A stretch of DNA of 64,000 bases, taken from the NCBI RefSeq assembly GCF_004698125.1, contig NZ_ML214297.1:868001-932000 (forward strand). Reading direction: 5' to 3'. This document shows positions 36,275 to 45,323 of the stretch, in pieces. The position numbers and the translations under genes were made by a program. The stretch is from Halosimplex halophilum. Its GTDB lineage: Archaea; Halobacteriota; Halobacteria; Halobacteriales; Haloarculaceae. Within the stretch, counting starts at the first letter, position 1. The number at the start of each line of letters is the position of its first letter. Below the pieces are notes generated by a model. That model was not told where the DNA came from, did not search any database, and saw nothing but the letters and a program-made list of their open reading frames with translations.

Positions 36275-36910
36275 ATGAAGAACATCGACGATCTCATCGA
36301 CAGCGCGGCGGAGCTGGCGGAGGGGGGTCTCTCGAAGGGCGAGATCGCGGACGAGCTCAACGTCTCGAAGGAGACGGCCTCCTGGCTCGTCTCGCGCAGC
36401 GGCGCCACGACGACGACGGCGACCGACAGGAAGTCCCAGAGCCCCCACGACATCCACGTGGACTGGTCGGCGATCGGCCGGGACAGCGCCCGGCTGACAC
36501 ACGTGGGTCGCGCGGTCGCGGACCTGCTGTCGAAACAGGGCGAGGAAGTGGACCTGACCATCGGGATCGAGAAGGCGGGCGCACCGATCGCGACGACGGT
36601 CGCCCGCGAACTCGACACGGACCTGGGCACCTACGCGCCGAGCAAACACCAGTGGGACGACGGCGAGAGCGAGGAACTCTCTGGTTCCTTCTCCCGGAAC
36701 TTCGCCCAGATACGGGATCGGGAGTGCTACGTCGTCGACGACACCATCACCAGCGGCACCACCATGACCGAGACGGTCGAGGCCATCCGCGACCGCGGCG
36801 GCGAGCCCGTCGCCTGCGCGGTGCTGACCGACAAGCGCGGCGTCGAGGAGATCGAGGGCGTCCCCGTCTACTCGCTGGTGCAGGTCCTGCGCGTCGGCCA
36901 GTCCGAGTGA
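36275..36910 (+). CDS. gfcR: Transcriptional regulator GfcR
   Basis: A 211-residue regulator that joins an N-terminal HTH (GGLSKGEIADELNVSKETAS) to a phosphoribosyltransferase-like domain with the PRPP loop CYVVDDTITSGTTMTETV. In Haloferax volcanii GfcR activates glucose and fructose degradation genes. Similar proteins are often mislabelled as orotate phosphoribosyltransferase. Its place near gdh and trmB supports control of sugar breakdown. The ATG at 36275 gives the usual MKNIDDLIDSAAELAEGG start. Confidence 0.88.
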   Translation: MKNIDDLIDSAAELAEGGLSKGEIADELNVSKETASWLVSRSGATTTTATDRKSQSPHDIHVDWSAIGRDSARLTHVGRAVADLLSKQGEEVDLTIGIEKAGAPIATTVARELDTDLGTYAPSKHQWDDGESEELSGSFSRNFAQIRDRECYVVDDTITSGTTMTETVEAIRDRGGEPVACAVLTDKRGVEEIEGVPVYSLVQVLRVGQSE

Positions 36911-36919
36911 CCGGCCGGC

Positions 36920-37372
36920 TCAGCGCTCGACGTCTTCCCAGTACGTCGAGGTGATGTGGGCGTCGGGCTCGTCGGGCGAGGACAGCGTCAGTTCGTCGTC
37001 GGTCCACCGGACGACCAGCTCCGGCCGGTCGTCAGCCGGCCCCTCCCGGTCGGGCGCCTCGGCGGCCTGCGCGCGCACGAGGTCGTCGGTCACCGCGCGG
37101 CCGTCGCCCTCCACGACCTCCTCGGTGAGCCCGACGCACTGCACCGAGCGCGCGCGGTCCGCTGTCCCCTCCCGTTCGACGGACCGCGCGCGCTCGAAGT
37201 CCGTGCGCTCCTCGCGGCCGGTCAGCGATCCCAGCCGGGCGCGGATGGATCGACCGACCGAGCGGAGTCGTGCGGCGAGACGACTGACGAGCGAGTCGGA
37301 CCCGGCTCCCCGGTCGGCGTCCCCGGCGGCCCGACCCTCCCTGTCGGCCCCGTCGACGGGGGTCTGGCTCAT
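36920..37372 (-). CDS. Hypothetical haloarchaeal protein
   Basis: A 150-residue protein. The N-terminal third is low-complexity, then a basic RLAARLRSVGRSIRARLGS segment, and the C-terminal part ends ELVVRWTDDELTLSSPDEPD and TSTYWEDVER, a motif-like ending. It is convergent with gfcR and ends ten bases from it. No function is apparent. Confidence 0.6.
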   Translation of the reverse strand: MSQTPVDGADREGRAAGDADRGAGSDSLVSRLAARLRSVGRSIRARLGSLTGREERTDFERARSVEREGTADRARSVQCVGLTEEVVEGDGRAVTDDLVRAQAAEAPDREGPADDRPELVVRWTDDELTLSSPDEPDAHITSTYWEDVER

Positions 37373-37526
37373 ACTTCTACTTGGTCCGGAACGGTAAAAA
37401 TCATTGTGCCAACCGGTGACATGCTCGTGGTACTACCGGGCTCCCGTCAGGTCCGGGCGCGGTCAGGAGCGCCGGTTCGCTCACCTGCGGGCCGGGTCGT
37501 TTCCCGCGGTCAGTCGCTCCCTGCAG

Positions 37527-38819
37527 TCAGTCGCCAGCGGCTGGGACGGTCTCCGGCGCGGGCTCGACGGTGTAGAGGCCGAAGAAGACGACCGCGGCGA
37601 CGACGATGAACGCGCTGGCGGTGAAGAAGGCGACGAAGACGGAGGTGGCGTCCCACAGCGCGCCGACGGAGACGGGGCCGACGACCTGGCCGACCTTCCA
37701 GGCGATCGAGCGAAGCGACATGCTCCCCGCGACGGCGTCGAAGTGCTCGCCCTCCTCGACGAACAGCGCCATGCTCGCGGGCAGGCGGATGCTGTCGGCG
37801 ACGCCGCAGACCGCGAACGCGCCGAACAGCGGGAAGAACGCGGGCGGCAGCGTCGTCGACAGCCCCGCCACCGCGATCGTCATCGGCGCGAAGTAGCCGA
37901 CGGCGTACTCGGCGAAGGGGATGATCGCCGCGCCGACGGCGTACAGCACCGCGCCGACGAAGACGAAGACGTGTTTGTGGCCCAGCCGGTCGGTGTACGA
38001 GCCCACGAGCCCCTGGGTCAGCGACTTCGTGAGCTTCCCGCCGGCGAGGATGCCGCCGACGAGTATCGGGCTCATCCCGAAGCGGGTCCGCGCGTAGATG
38101 GGCAGAAAGAGGATGACCGCCATCTTCCCGAAGCTCAGGCCGAGCCTGAAGACGACCAGCGCGCGGATGGCCGCGCGGCCGAGCAACATCCGGAGCGTCT
38201 CGACGCCGGTCGCCTCCTCCGGGTCGGCCTGCCCGCCCGGGTCGTCGCGGAGGAAGAAGTAGACGCCGACGAACGCAAGCAGCGTCACGCCGCTGAGCAC
38301 GCCGTAGGTGAGCGTGAACCCGCTGGTCGCCAGCAGGATCCCCCCGACGAGGTCGCCCGCGAGGCTGGAGAACGCGCCGACCTGGTTGTAGGTGCCGAGC
38401 CACTGGCCGCGCTCGCCGTCGGGGCTGATCTCCCCGACGACGGTCGAGCCGGTGATCCACAGCAGGCTCGCGCCCAGCCCCTGGAACACGCGCATCAGGA
38501 CGACGTGGCTCACCGTCTCGACCATCGCGAAGCCGACGAACACGAGGACGTTCAGCGCGAGCCCGACCAGCAGGTACCGCTTGGCGTTGCCGGTGTCGAT
38601 GGCCCGCCCCATTGGCAGGACGATGATAAGCTGGACGAGGGCGAACGCGGTGCCGAACAGCCCCTCGACGGTGCCCGAGGTGGCGAACATGTCGGCGTAC
38701 AGCGCCAGCGCGATGGCGATGGTCGAGTACGCCTGCGACCGCGCGAAGGCCGTGCCCGCCAGCGCCACGAACTCGGCGTTGGCGAACAGCCGCAGCGATC
38801 CGCCCGAGTCGTCGCTCAC
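37527..38819 (-). CDS. MFS transporter
   Basis: A 430-residue membrane protein with about twelve hydrophobic segments and an MFS loop 2-3 motif (PMGRAIDTGNAKRYLLVGLA) plus a second copy in the other half (LVGSYTDRLGHKHVFVFVGA). A hydrophilic central loop carries PGGQADPEEATG. It starts at a GTG (SDDSGGSLRLFANAEFVALA). Substrate is unknown; the family exports drugs or moves sugars and organic acids. Confidence 0.87.
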   Translation of the reverse strand: MSDDSGGSLRLFANAEFVALAGTAFARSQAYSTIAIALALYADMFATSGTVEGLFGTAFALVQLIIVLPMGRAIDTGNAKRYLLVGLALNVLVFVGFAMVETVSHVVLMRVFQGLGASLLWITGSTVVGEISPDGERGQWLGTYNQVGAFSSLAGDLVGGILLATSGFTLTYGVLSGVTLLAFVGVYFFLRDDPGGQADPEEATGVETLRMLLGRAAIRALVVFRLGLSFGKMAVILFLPIYARTRFGMSPILVGGILAGGKLTKSLTQGLVGSYTDRLGHKHVFVFVGAVLYAVGAAIIPFAEYAVGYFAPMTIAVAGLSTTLPPAFFPLFGAFAVCGVADSIRLPASMALFVEEGEHFDAVAGSMSLRSIAWKVGQVVGPVSVGALWDATSVFVAFFTASAFIVVAAVVFFGLYTVEPAPETVPAAGD

Positions 38820-38940
38820 AGTTCGGCGGTCCGGCTACGGCCGAAAGGGTGTTTCGTCTCCGGCGGAGCCTTCCGCGGTCGGTCCGCTCCGGGACCCACT
38901 CCGCGGTCGGCCCGGTCCGGGACCCACTGTCGCCCGGCGC

Positions 38941-39753
38941 CTACAGCTCGATCCGCTCGACGATGTTGCCCTCCCCCTCGGAGGTGTTGACTGCCACGAT
39001 GCGGACGTGGTCTTCCAGTCCCGACCCGCGCAGCTTGGCCTTCAGGAGTTCGTCGACCTGGTAGACGCCCGCGGCGTTGTGCATCTCGATCTCCACGAGC
39101 ACCGCCACGCCGTCGCCCGCCTTCAGCGTCACCGATTCGATGGCCTGACTGGAGACCGTGTTGATCCCCCGCCCGCCCCGTTCGTAGGGGCTGCGCGACC
39201 GGCCGTGCTCCATGTCCAGGCCGTCGGCCAGCCGGACGATGCCCGCCTCGGTCGTCAGCGGCGTCTCCTCGGTGTGGTGACAGAGGATCGCGTGCAGCAC
39301 CTCGCCTTTCATCCGGACGGCGTCGGCGGTGTCGTACCACTCGTCGAGGGCCCGGTCCAGCAGGTCGGCCGCCAGCGGGATCGAGTAGTAGGGATGTTCG
39401 TCCCGGTGGACGACGTGGCCGATGTCGTGCAGCGTCGCCGCGAGCGCCACGATCACCGGCTCGTCGGCCGTCTCCAGCCCCTGCTCGGCGGCGCCGTTGA
39501 ACTCGACGCCGCCGTCGTAGCAGAGTTCGTACAGCGTCAGCGCCCGGTCGCGGACGATGCTGACGTGTTTGGCGCCGTGGTCGTTGTATCGCATCCGGGC
39601 CACGGGGTTGACGTTCTGGGCGTCGAGATACGTCTGTATCTCCTCGTCGTCCTCGACGAACGCGAGCACCTCGTTGAGCCGCTCGTCCGGGAAGGCGTGC
39701 TCGGCGTCGGGATCGTACGACCGCCCGTCGACCGCGTCCGAACCGTCACTCAT
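38941..39753 (-). CDS. HD-domain phosphohydrolase-like protein
   Basis: A 270-residue protein with the HD metal motif ALAATLHDIGHVVHRDEHPY, an upstream His in NDHGAKHVSIVRD, and a downstream LADGLDMEHGRSRSPY (D ligand). Several haloarchaeal metal-dependent phosphohydrolases have this layout; they may act on nucleotides, but the substrate is unknown. I chose ATG 39753 (MSDGSDAVDGRSYDPDAEHA) over 39780. Confidence 0.8.
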   Translation of the reverse strand: MSDGSDAVDGRSYDPDAEHAFPDERLNEVLAFVEDDEEIQTYLDAQNVNPVARMRYNDHGAKHVSIVRDRALTLYELCYDGGVEFNGAAEQGLETADEPVIVALAATLHDIGHVVHRDEHPYYSIPLAADLLDRALDEWYDTADAVRMKGEVLHAILCHHTEETPLTTEAGIVRLADGLDMEHGRSRSPYERGGRGINTVSSQAIESVTLKAGDGVAVLVEIEMHNAAGVYQVDELLKAKLRGSGLEDHVRIVAVNTSEGEGNIVERIEL

Positions 39754-39828
39754 GTCTCGACTATCCGCCCGCGGACGCAAAAACCTCCCGTGCGAACCTC
39801 CGGTCCCACGCAGAGCCGCGAGCGCAGC

Positions 39829-40305
39829 TCAGCGCAGGTCGGCGACGGCGTCGCGCACCGCGTCGTAGTCGGGTTCGATGCCCGGGTCGCCGGCGACCCA
39901 GGCGTAGCGCACGACGCCCTCGCCGTCGATCACGAGCACGGCCCGCTTGGCCACGTCGTCGACGCCGAGCGACGCGAAGTCCATGGCGAGGTCGTAGGCG
40001 TCGACGATCCGCCGGTTCGTGTCGCTGATCATCCCGAAGGTCAGGTCGCTGTCCTCGCGGAAGGCGTTCAGCGCGAACGGCGTGTCGACGCTGACGCCGT
40101 ACACGGTCGCACCGAGGTCCTCGAACTCGTCGAGGCGCTCCTCGAAGGTCTCCATCTCGTGGGTGCAGGTTCCGGTGAAGGCACCGGGGAAGAAGGCGAA
40201 CACGAGCGGGGCCTCGCCCAGTCGCTCCGACAGCGTGAACTCGGTCACGTCGCCGTGAGCCAGCGGTGCGGTGAAGTCGGGGGCGGCGTCTCCCTCGTCG
40301 ACCAT
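39829..40305 (-). CDS. Peroxiredoxin
   Basis: A 158-residue AhpC/TSA-type peroxiredoxin. The peroxidatic Cys is Cys47 in FFPGAFTGTCTHEMETF (PxxxTxxC motif). No second Cys is present, so it is a 1-Cys type that needs an outside thiol. It reduces hydrogen peroxide and alkyl hydroperoxides. It is the last host gene before the integrated element. Confidence 0.88.
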   Translation of the reverse strand: MVDEGDAAPDFTAPLAHGDVTEFTLSERLGEAPLVFAFFPGAFTGTCTHEMETFEERLDEFEDLGATVYGVSVDTPFALNAFREDSDLTFGMISDTNRRIVDAYDLAMDFASLGVDDVAKRAVLVIDGEGVVRYAWVAGDPGIEPDYDAVRDAVADLR

Positions 40306-40470
40306 ACCGGTCGGTTCGCCTCGCGCGGCAAGGGTGTTGGGACACCGGCGGGGTCGGCCGGATCCCCGCCCCGAAAGATTGATGAAACGGGGTTGTAGCG
40401 GGGTGATATACAGCAAAAAGGTTATTTTTCCGTACCTGGGTTTCATAATACTCGCCTCAGACGCACGGGT
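40306..40470. other. Junction region before the left integrase
   Basis: Non-coding junction between the peroxiredoxin and the integrase. It includes CCCCG and CGGGG arms around an AT-rich loop (about 40370-40393), and then an AT-rich promoter-like stretch (GTTATTTTTCC near 40422-40432). No tRNA gene and no direct repeat with the right end was found by eye, so the attachment site remains unknown. Confidence 0.35.
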
Positions 40471-41757
40471 ATGGCAGGGTTGGACGACTTCCAGGGCTTC
40501 GGCGAACGGGCCGAGCGCGAGCTCGGCAAGGTCGACCGGCACGATCCCGTCGACCGGCCGCACGTCAAGCGCTTCGCCAAGCGCCTCGACGGCTCCGTCG
40601 CCGAGGGCACGCTCGCCGAGTACCTCAAGAACCTCCGCAAGACGGCCGAACGCCTCGACCAGCCGATCGTCGAACTCTCCGAGGCGGACTTCGACGCCCA
40701 CGTCTTCGAGCTCCGCCGGAACCCCGAGTACGGCATGGGCGACGAGCCCGGCCTCTCCGACGGGACGATCCGCAACGTCGAGTTCGCCGTCCGGAAGTTC
40801 CTGAAGGCCGTCGACATCGAGGGTACCGAGTGGGCCGACGACTACGAGCTGACGCCGCCGCCGGACACCAAGGTCAGCCCCGAGGACATGCTCCGGTCGG
40901 AGGACATCTCGGCGTTGGTCGACGGCGCGAACAACATGCGCGACATCGCGATGATCGAGTTCCTCGCCGACACCGGCGCCCGCCTCTCGCTGCTCGGGTC
41001 GCTCCGGGTCGGCGACGTGGACCTCGACGGCGACCAGGCCACCTACCGGCCGAACGACCAGGCCGTCGGCCTGAAGGGCGCCGACATCGCGAACTACCCC
41101 ATCATCGACGCGAAGACGCCGGTCCGGACCTACCTCCGGCAGGTCCATCCGCGCCCGGACGACGACGAGGCCGCCTTTTTCCACAAGATCCCCGGCCACG
41201 GGAACGGCGCCCCGTGGGACGAGGACGGGGCCCTCTCGCCGTCGACGATCCGCAAGCAGCTGCGGAAGGCCGCCGACAACGGCGGCGTCGACCGGCCGGT
41301 CCATCCCCACAACTTCCGACACTCGGCGATCACGCGCATGGTCCGCGAGGACTACACCCGCGCCCAGATCGAGCACCGAGTCCACTGGGAGGTGGACACC
41401 GACATGTGGGAGACCTACCAGCACATCGCCGCCGAGGAACACAACGCGGACATCTTCGCCCACGCGGGCGTCGGCGACGCCGACGACGGCGTCGAGCACG
41501 AGCGCCGGCCCTGCGGGAACTGCCGGGAGCCGCTGGCGCCCCATCACGAGTACTGCCCCCGGTGCGGCGAGCCCGCCACGCAGGAGGCGCGGAACCGCCG
41601 CGACAACGCCGTCGCGAAGCTCGGGGAGGGACAGGTCGATGTCGAGGAGATGAGCCGCCGGGAGTTCCGCGCCCATCTGCTGGCGGCCGTCCAGGCCAAC
41701 GGCGAGATCGCGGACGCTCATGATGCGGACTCCTCCCCGTCGAGCGACTCGACGTAG
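40471..41757 (+). CDS. Tyrosine recombinase / integrase (left)
   Basis: A 428-residue site-specific recombinase. The catalytic set is visible: Arg171 in ADTGARLSLLGSL, His280 and Arg283 in HPHNFRHSAITRM, Trp306 in VHWEVD and Tyr316 in WETYQHIAAE. Residues 348-365 hold a zinc ribbon (CGNC...CPRC), and a further tail follows. The N-terminal 130 residues are the SAM-like core-binding domain. It is the boundary marker for the virus-like element; its 3' end overlaps the convergent small gene by 40 bp. Confidence 0.9.
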   Translation: MAGLDDFQGFGERAERELGKVDRHDPVDRPHVKRFAKRLDGSVAEGTLAEYLKNLRKTAERLDQPIVELSEADFDAHVFELRRNPEYGMGDEPGLSDGTIRNVEFAVRKFLKAVDIEGTEWADDYELTPPPDTKVSPEDMLRSEDISALVDGANNMRDIAMIEFLADTGARLSLLGSLRVGDVDLDGDQATYRPNDQAVGLKGADIANYPIIDAKTPVRTYLRQVHPRPDDDEAAFFHKIPGHGNGAPWDEDGALSPSTIRKQLRKAADNGGVDRPVHPHNFRHSAITRMVREDYTRAQIEHRVHWEVDTDMWETYQHIAAEEHNADIFAHAGVGDADDGVEHERRPCGNCREPLAPHHEYCPRCGEPATQEARNRRDNAVAKLGEGQVDVEEMSRREFRAHLLAAVQANGEIADAHDADSSPSSDST

Positions 41758-41909
41758 GCGAGCGCGCGTTCGAACACCCACGCGTCGGGGGCATCACTCT
41801 TGGCCTCGAACTCCAGGGCCTCGCGGTGGGCCTGGAGCCATTCGTCGACATCGTCCTCGTCGGGGTCGAACGGTTCCACGTCGTAGGGTTGCTTCTGTAG
41901 CTGGCTCAT
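41718..41909 (-). CDS. Small hypothetical protein
   Basis: A 63-residue acidic protein (DVDEWLQAHREALEFEAKSD, then AWVFERALAYVESLDGEE). It is the last gene of a minus-strand operon and overlaps the previous gene by 4 bp (ATGA). No function is recognised. Confidence 0.6.
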   Translation of the reverse strand: MSQLQKQPYDVEPFDPDEDDVDEWLQAHREALEFEAKSDAPDAWVFERALAYVESLDGEESAS

Positions 41910-42295
41910 GCTGACCTCCTGTCGGGCTGGTCGTCGGCACTGTACTCCGCGAGGCGCGCCCAGCAGTAGGCGCGCAGGCTGGCGTCGTGGCGCGAGCGGA
42001 TCCGGTAGACGGTCACCGCTTCGGGACCGTCGTCGTAGTCGTAGACGAGGAAGACCGCGCCGTAGACCTCGCCGTCGGCCTCGCCGCGATACAGCAGCAC
42101 GTCGTCGGGCGTCGGGTGGTGGCCGGTGCGGAACAGCGCCCGCGCTTCGGGGTGGACGGGGACCGCGTCGGCCAGCGCCGTCTCCGGCGCGACCGCCGCG
42201 GCGGGCATCCGCTGGTCCCAGCGCTTGGCGGTGTGGCCGTCCAGCTCCGGGCGGGCGAGCTCCGCGAACGAGTCCGGGAGGGTCGTCGCCATCAC
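41906..42295 (-). CDS. Hypothetical protein
   Basis: A 129-residue protein with ELDGHTAKRWDQRMPAAAV and a beta-rich GEVYGAVFLVYDYDDGPEAV and VYRIRSRHDASLRAYCWARL end. Overlaps both neighbours by 4 bp. Function unknown; small element-specific protein. Confidence 0.6.
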   Translation of the reverse strand: MMATTLPDSFAELARPELDGHTAKRWDQRMPAAAVAPETALADAVPVHPEARALFRTGHHPTPDDVLLYRGEADGEVYGAVFLVYDYDDGPEAVTVYRIRSRHDASLRAYCWARLAEYSADDQPDRRSA

Positions 42296-42927
42296 CGCTC
42301 ACCTCCCGTGCGTGCAGACCGGTCTTCTATCCGGTCCTGTGCGCGGTTCATCGCGGCTGTCTCCATGTCCTTTGTCAGCAGTCCGGGGTTGCGCGCCCGG
42401 AAGTCAGAGAGCAGTTGCTGTACTGCGTACTCGTAGCCCGGATCAACGTCGTCGAGTTCCTGGTGGTTGACGTAGGCCGACAGGTACAACTCCTCGACGA
42501 GGCGCTCGATGCCGTCCTCGACGGTACCACCGTCGGCGACGGCTTCGCCGGTGACCTGCGAGATCCCGGTCGCGGGGTGCAGCTCCCACGCCGCCCGCTC
42601 GGTCCAAGAGCCGTCCTGGCGCTCGTGGCGGACGTAGGCCCGCGGGGCGTGGTCGTGCGTCTCGACGATGACGCGGTCGCGCCCGTGGCGCGTCCCGATC
42701 TCGACCTTCCGGCGGTCGATGTCGTCGGTCGGCACGACCGTCACCGTCTCGACGGTCGTCGTGCGCACGTCCCGGTCGACCGTCGGGTCGGGGTGGTCGG
42801 TGCGCTTGTGGCGGACCGTGATGGCCGGCCGGGCCTCGTCGAACTCCAGGGTCAGCGTCTCGACGACCTTGCCGTTCGCGGAGCCGAAGCCGGCGGTCTG
42901 GGTCTCCGCGAGGGTGTGGACCGTCAT
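42292..42927 (-). CDS. Hypothetical protein
   Basis: A 211-residue protein, beta-rich at the N terminus (ETQTAGFGSANGKVVETLTL, then VTVVPTDDIDRRKVEIGTRH) and helical at the C terminus (GIERLVEELYLSAYVNHQEL, DFRARNPGLLTKDMETAA). It is not recognised. It overlaps the next gene by 4 bp (ATGA) and belongs to the same operon. Confidence 0.6.
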   Translation of the reverse strand: MTVHTLAETQTAGFGSANGKVVETLTLEFDEARPAITVRHKRTDHPDPTVDRDVRTTTVETVTVVPTDDIDRRKVEIGTRHGRDRVIVETHDHAPRAYVRHERQDGSWTERAAWELHPATGISQVTGEAVADGGTVEDGIERLVEELYLSAYVNHQELDDVDPGYEYAVQQLLSDFRARNPGLLTKDMETAAMNRAQDRIEDRSARTGGER

Positions 42928-43091
42928 GGCTCCACCTCGTCGACCGGCGTCAGCAGCAGGTCCTCACCGTCCGCGAAGACGGCGTACTGTTCGGTCGTGT
43001 GCATATCGAGGATCTTGTCGGGGAGCTGGCCGAGCCCGCAGATGTGGGCGGTACCCACGACTGTCCAGTCGCGGTCGGTGTCGTCGCTCAT
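42924..43091 (-). CDS. Small hypothetical protein
   Basis: A 55-residue protein (WTVVGTAHICGLGQLPDKIL, then TEQYAVFADGEDLLLTPVDE) that overlaps its upstream neighbour by 4 bp. No function recognised. Confidence 0.55.
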   Translation of the reverse strand: MSDDTDRDWTVVGTAHICGLGQLPDKILDMHTTEQYAVFADGEDLLLTPVDEVEP

Positions 43092-43225
43092 GACACCACC
43101 CGGATGAGGCCCCAGCAGTTCGCGCACTCGATGCGGACGGCGGTCGTCCCCTCGGGCGCGCCGTGCGTGATCTCCGTCTCGACGCGGCGAGGCTGGCGAT
43201 CGTCGCAGTGGCAGTGGGCGGACAT
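43088..43225 (-). CDS. Small Cys/His-rich protein
   Basis: A 45-residue protein with CHCDD near the N terminus and CANC near the C terminus, a possible split zinc knuckle. The ATG at 43225 forms TGATG with the previous gene, the tight coupling seen through this operon. Confidence 0.55.
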   Translation of the reverse strand: MSAHCHCDDRQPRRVETEITHGAPEGTTAVRIECANCWGLIRVVS

Positions 43226-43539
43226 CAGCACCACCCCTCCGGGTCGACCAGGGCGCGGTCGTCGACCAGCAGCCACGCGCCGTCGGCGTCGGCCGGGCGG
43301 GGCTGGCGGTCGCGCGGCAGCGCGGCCATCGGGCAGAGCAACCGCTGGCCCAGCAGCGCCGGCGCGAGCGCGATCGCGTCGTCGTGGTCCGGGGCCGCGT
43401 GGGGCGGGTCCTGACCGAGCCAGTCCACGAACGACTGCACCTCCGGGTCCGCCGGGGCCGTCCGGCCCGAGCGGTACGACGCGAGTGCCTCGATGAACTC
43501 GTCGGAGACGCCGCCGTGAGCTTCGGCGTCACTCGGCAT
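43225..43539 (-). CDS. Hypothetical protein
   Basis: A 104-residue acidic protein (SDEFIEALASYRSGRTAPAD, EVQSFVDWLGQDPPHAAPDH). An ATG at 43545 gives two extra residues. It overlaps the MazG-like gene upstream by about 11 bp. Function unknown. Confidence 0.55.
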   Translation of the reverse strand: MPSDAEAHGGVSDEFIEALASYRSGRTAPADPEVQSFVDWLGQDPPHAAPDHDDAIALAPALLGQRLLCPMAALPRDRQPRPADADGAWLLVDDRALVDPEGWC

Positions 43540-43819
43540 CGCCATGCACCTCCAGGCGATCCTCCAGATCGGCGACGGCCTGGTCGAACGCGAGTCCGAC
43601 CGTCGCGTCGTCGAGCTGGAACTCCAGTTGTTCGAGCATGAGTCGCGCGTCGACCAGTTCCTCGATGATGTCCATGTGGTCGGCCTGGCCGTTCTGGGCG
43701 CGGTTGACGACCGCCGCGAGTTCGGCGAACTCCTCGGCGGCCTTGGTGAGCTGGGCGTCTTCGCCCCACGCCTCTGCCGCGCGCTCATAGAGGTCGTCGC
43801 GAGCCTTGCGGTCACGCAT
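43529..43819 (-). CDS. MazG-like nucleotide pyrophosphohydrolase
   Basis: A 96-residue helical protein with the all-alpha NTPase pattern: KAAEEFAELAAVVNRAQNGQ followed by DIIEELVDARLMLEQLEF, giving the EExxE...ExxD metal ligands. Viral MazG proteins clear nucleotides or alarmones. An upstream ATG at 43831 is possible; 43819 gives the usual short lead. The family match is by motif only. Confidence 0.6.
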   Translation of the reverse strand: MRDRKARDDLYERAAEAWGEDAQLTKAAEEFAELAAVVNRAQNGQADHMDIIEELVDARLMLEQLEFQLDDATVGLAFDQAVADLEDRLEVHGDAE

Positions 43820-44198
43820 CGGTCTCGTCACCCCCGTGAGCCGCCGCGAGGGCGTCGAGATCCCACCGCGTGCGGCAGTCGACGCAGTCTGTCAGGATGA
43901 TGTCCGCGTCAGGGTTGCCGATGGAGATGAGCGGCGCATCCTCGCCGCAGTTCGGACAGTCGCCGAGCGCCGGCGTGGCGACCCAGCCCTCGGCGAACGT
44001 CCCCGGCTCGACATCAGCTTGGTCGCCGACGCGCTCGTCGAGGGCGACGGTCACGCCGGTCGTGTCGGGGCCGAGGTCACACCCCGGCTTGAGTTTCCCT
44101 TCGGCCTGTTCGACCTTCTTGGCCCACTTGACCAGTGCCGCCTGGTCGCCGGGGTGCAGCGCGGCGGCGTTCGAGAGGATCTCGGCGACTCTACTCAT
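43812..44198 (-). CDS. Zinc-ribbon protein
   Basis: A 128-residue protein. The N-terminal half looks helical (VAEILSNAAALHPGDQAALV), the C-terminal half holds a CPNC...CVDC zinc ribbon (GDCPNCGEDAPLI, LTDCVDCRTRWDLD). It starts at ATG 44198; an earlier in-frame start lies at 44207. Function unknown, probably nucleic-acid binding. Confidence 0.6.
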   Translation of the reverse strand: MSRVAEILSNAAALHPGDQAALVKWAKKVEQAEGKLKPGCDLGPDTTGVTVALDERVGDQADVEPGTFAEGWVATPALGDCPNCGEDAPLISIGNPDADIILTDCVDCRTRWDLDALAAAHGGDETDA

Positions 44199-45093
44199 CG
44201 CCGTCACCCCCGTTGGCCTCGGTCACGGTGTCGAGGTCGGCGTAGGGATCCGCGCCGTCCTCCTCGGCCTTGTCCCGGCAGACGACGCACAGCCCGGTGT
44301 CGTCGACCGAGTCGGTCGCCCGGCCGCAGTCGTCGCACTCGGGTTCGTCGGCGGCCTCCTCCAGCGTCGCCTGGTCCTCGTGGACGCCGTCCTCGTCGTC
44401 GCGGAGGTGCGGCTCGACCACGTCGACGAGCCACGGGACGAAGTCGTAGGTGGCCCACTCGTCGCCGTAGGCGGCGACGTAGCCCGACTCGGCGAGGTAG
44501 GCCTTCAGCGACTCCGGGCCGTAGCGGTGCTCGAAGCCCACGTCGCTCAGGGGTGTGTGCTGGAGTTCGTCGCCAAGGTCGGGATCGTCCTCGATGGCCT
44601 GGCCGTACAGCGCGCCCTTGTTGCCGCCGTCGGCGACCGTCCGGCCGGCGAAGCCGACGCCCCACTGGGTCACGTCCTGACTGTCGACGAGCTGGCGGAG
44701 GTCGATCTCCCGCTTCTCGACATCCAGCGTCGTGAACATCTGCTCGATGTAGTACAGCGCGCCGGTGTCGGAGACGGCGCCGACGCGGGCCTCCGGGACG
44801 AGGACGAACTCCGCGGCCTCACGGCGCTGTTCGGTCGTGGTCCGCTCGGTGATCCGGCCGTCGTCGGTGACGACCGTGCGGTCCTCGTCGACCGTGGTGG
44901 TCCAGGTGGCCTCACCGACGACGTAGTCGACCGCCCGCTGATCGGGCGTGCCCGCGCCGACGGTCACCTGCTGGGTCGCGGTGGGCTTGGCGAGCCAGTC
45001 CCACGACTCGTCGGTGGTCGTCTGGCCGGCGCGCTCGGCGTCGTCGGCGGTGTCGCCGTAGGGCTCGACGCGAACGACGTAGCCGGCGTTCAT
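44191..45093 (-). CDS. Hypothetical protein with C-terminal zinc ribbon
   Basis: A 300-residue protein, the largest of this operon. A beta-rich N-terminal region (VRVEPYGDTADDAERAGQTT, then TWTTTVDEDRTVVTDDGRIT) is followed by helical parts and a CDDCGRATDSVDDTGLCVVC ribbon near residues 260-280. It is not recognised. The ATG at 45093 is coupled to the previous stop. Confidence 0.6.
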   Translation of the reverse strand: MNAGYVVRVEPYGDTADDAERAGQTTTDESWDWLAKPTATQQVTVGAGTPDQRAVDYVVGEATWTTTVDEDRTVVTDDGRITERTTTEQRREAAEFVLVPEARVGAVSDTGALYYIEQMFTTLDVEKREIDLRQLVDSQDVTQWGVGFAGRTVADGGNKGALYGQAIEDDPDLGDELQHTPLSDVGFEHRYGPESLKAYLAESGYVAAYGDEWATYDFVPWLVDVVEPHLRDDEDGVHEDQATLEEAADEPECDDCGRATDSVDDTGLCVVCRDKAEEDGADPYADLDTVTEANGGDGDE

Positions 45094-45323
45094 GCTTCGC
45101 CTCCCCCGATCCAGACGCACACTTCGCCGTCGCCCACGTCGGCGGTCACGTCGACGATGTCGAGGCCGTGCTCGTCGGCGAGGTCGATGATGTCCTCGGT
45201 GCTGACCGTCTCGTCGGTCAGCTCGCGCGTGACGACCAGGCGACCGTCCTCGCGGCCGACCGACGCGTCGTCGAGGTCCATCGCGGCCAGCGCGAACGCC
45301 TGGCCGAACGTCTCGGCGCTCAT
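45090..45323 (-). CDS. Small hypothetical protein
   Basis: A 77-residue acidic protein (FALAAMDLDDASVGREDGRL, then IIDLADEHGLDIVDVTADVG). Overlaps the preceding 35-residue gene by 4 bp. Function unknown. Confidence 0.55.
   Translation of the reverse strand: MSAETFGQAFALAAMDLDDASVGREDGRLVVTRELTDETVSTEDIIDLADEHGLDIVDVTADVGDGEVCVWIGGGEA

Noticed and set aside
36097-36630. N-terminal extension of the HAD phosphatase gene
   Set aside because: The extra 178 residues are Ser/Arg-rich and overlap the gfcR start antisense; the family-like start is at 36096.
40306-40470. tRNA gene or att repeat at the left edge of the element
   Set aside because: No cloverleaf or matching repeat with 61778-61870 could be found by eye.
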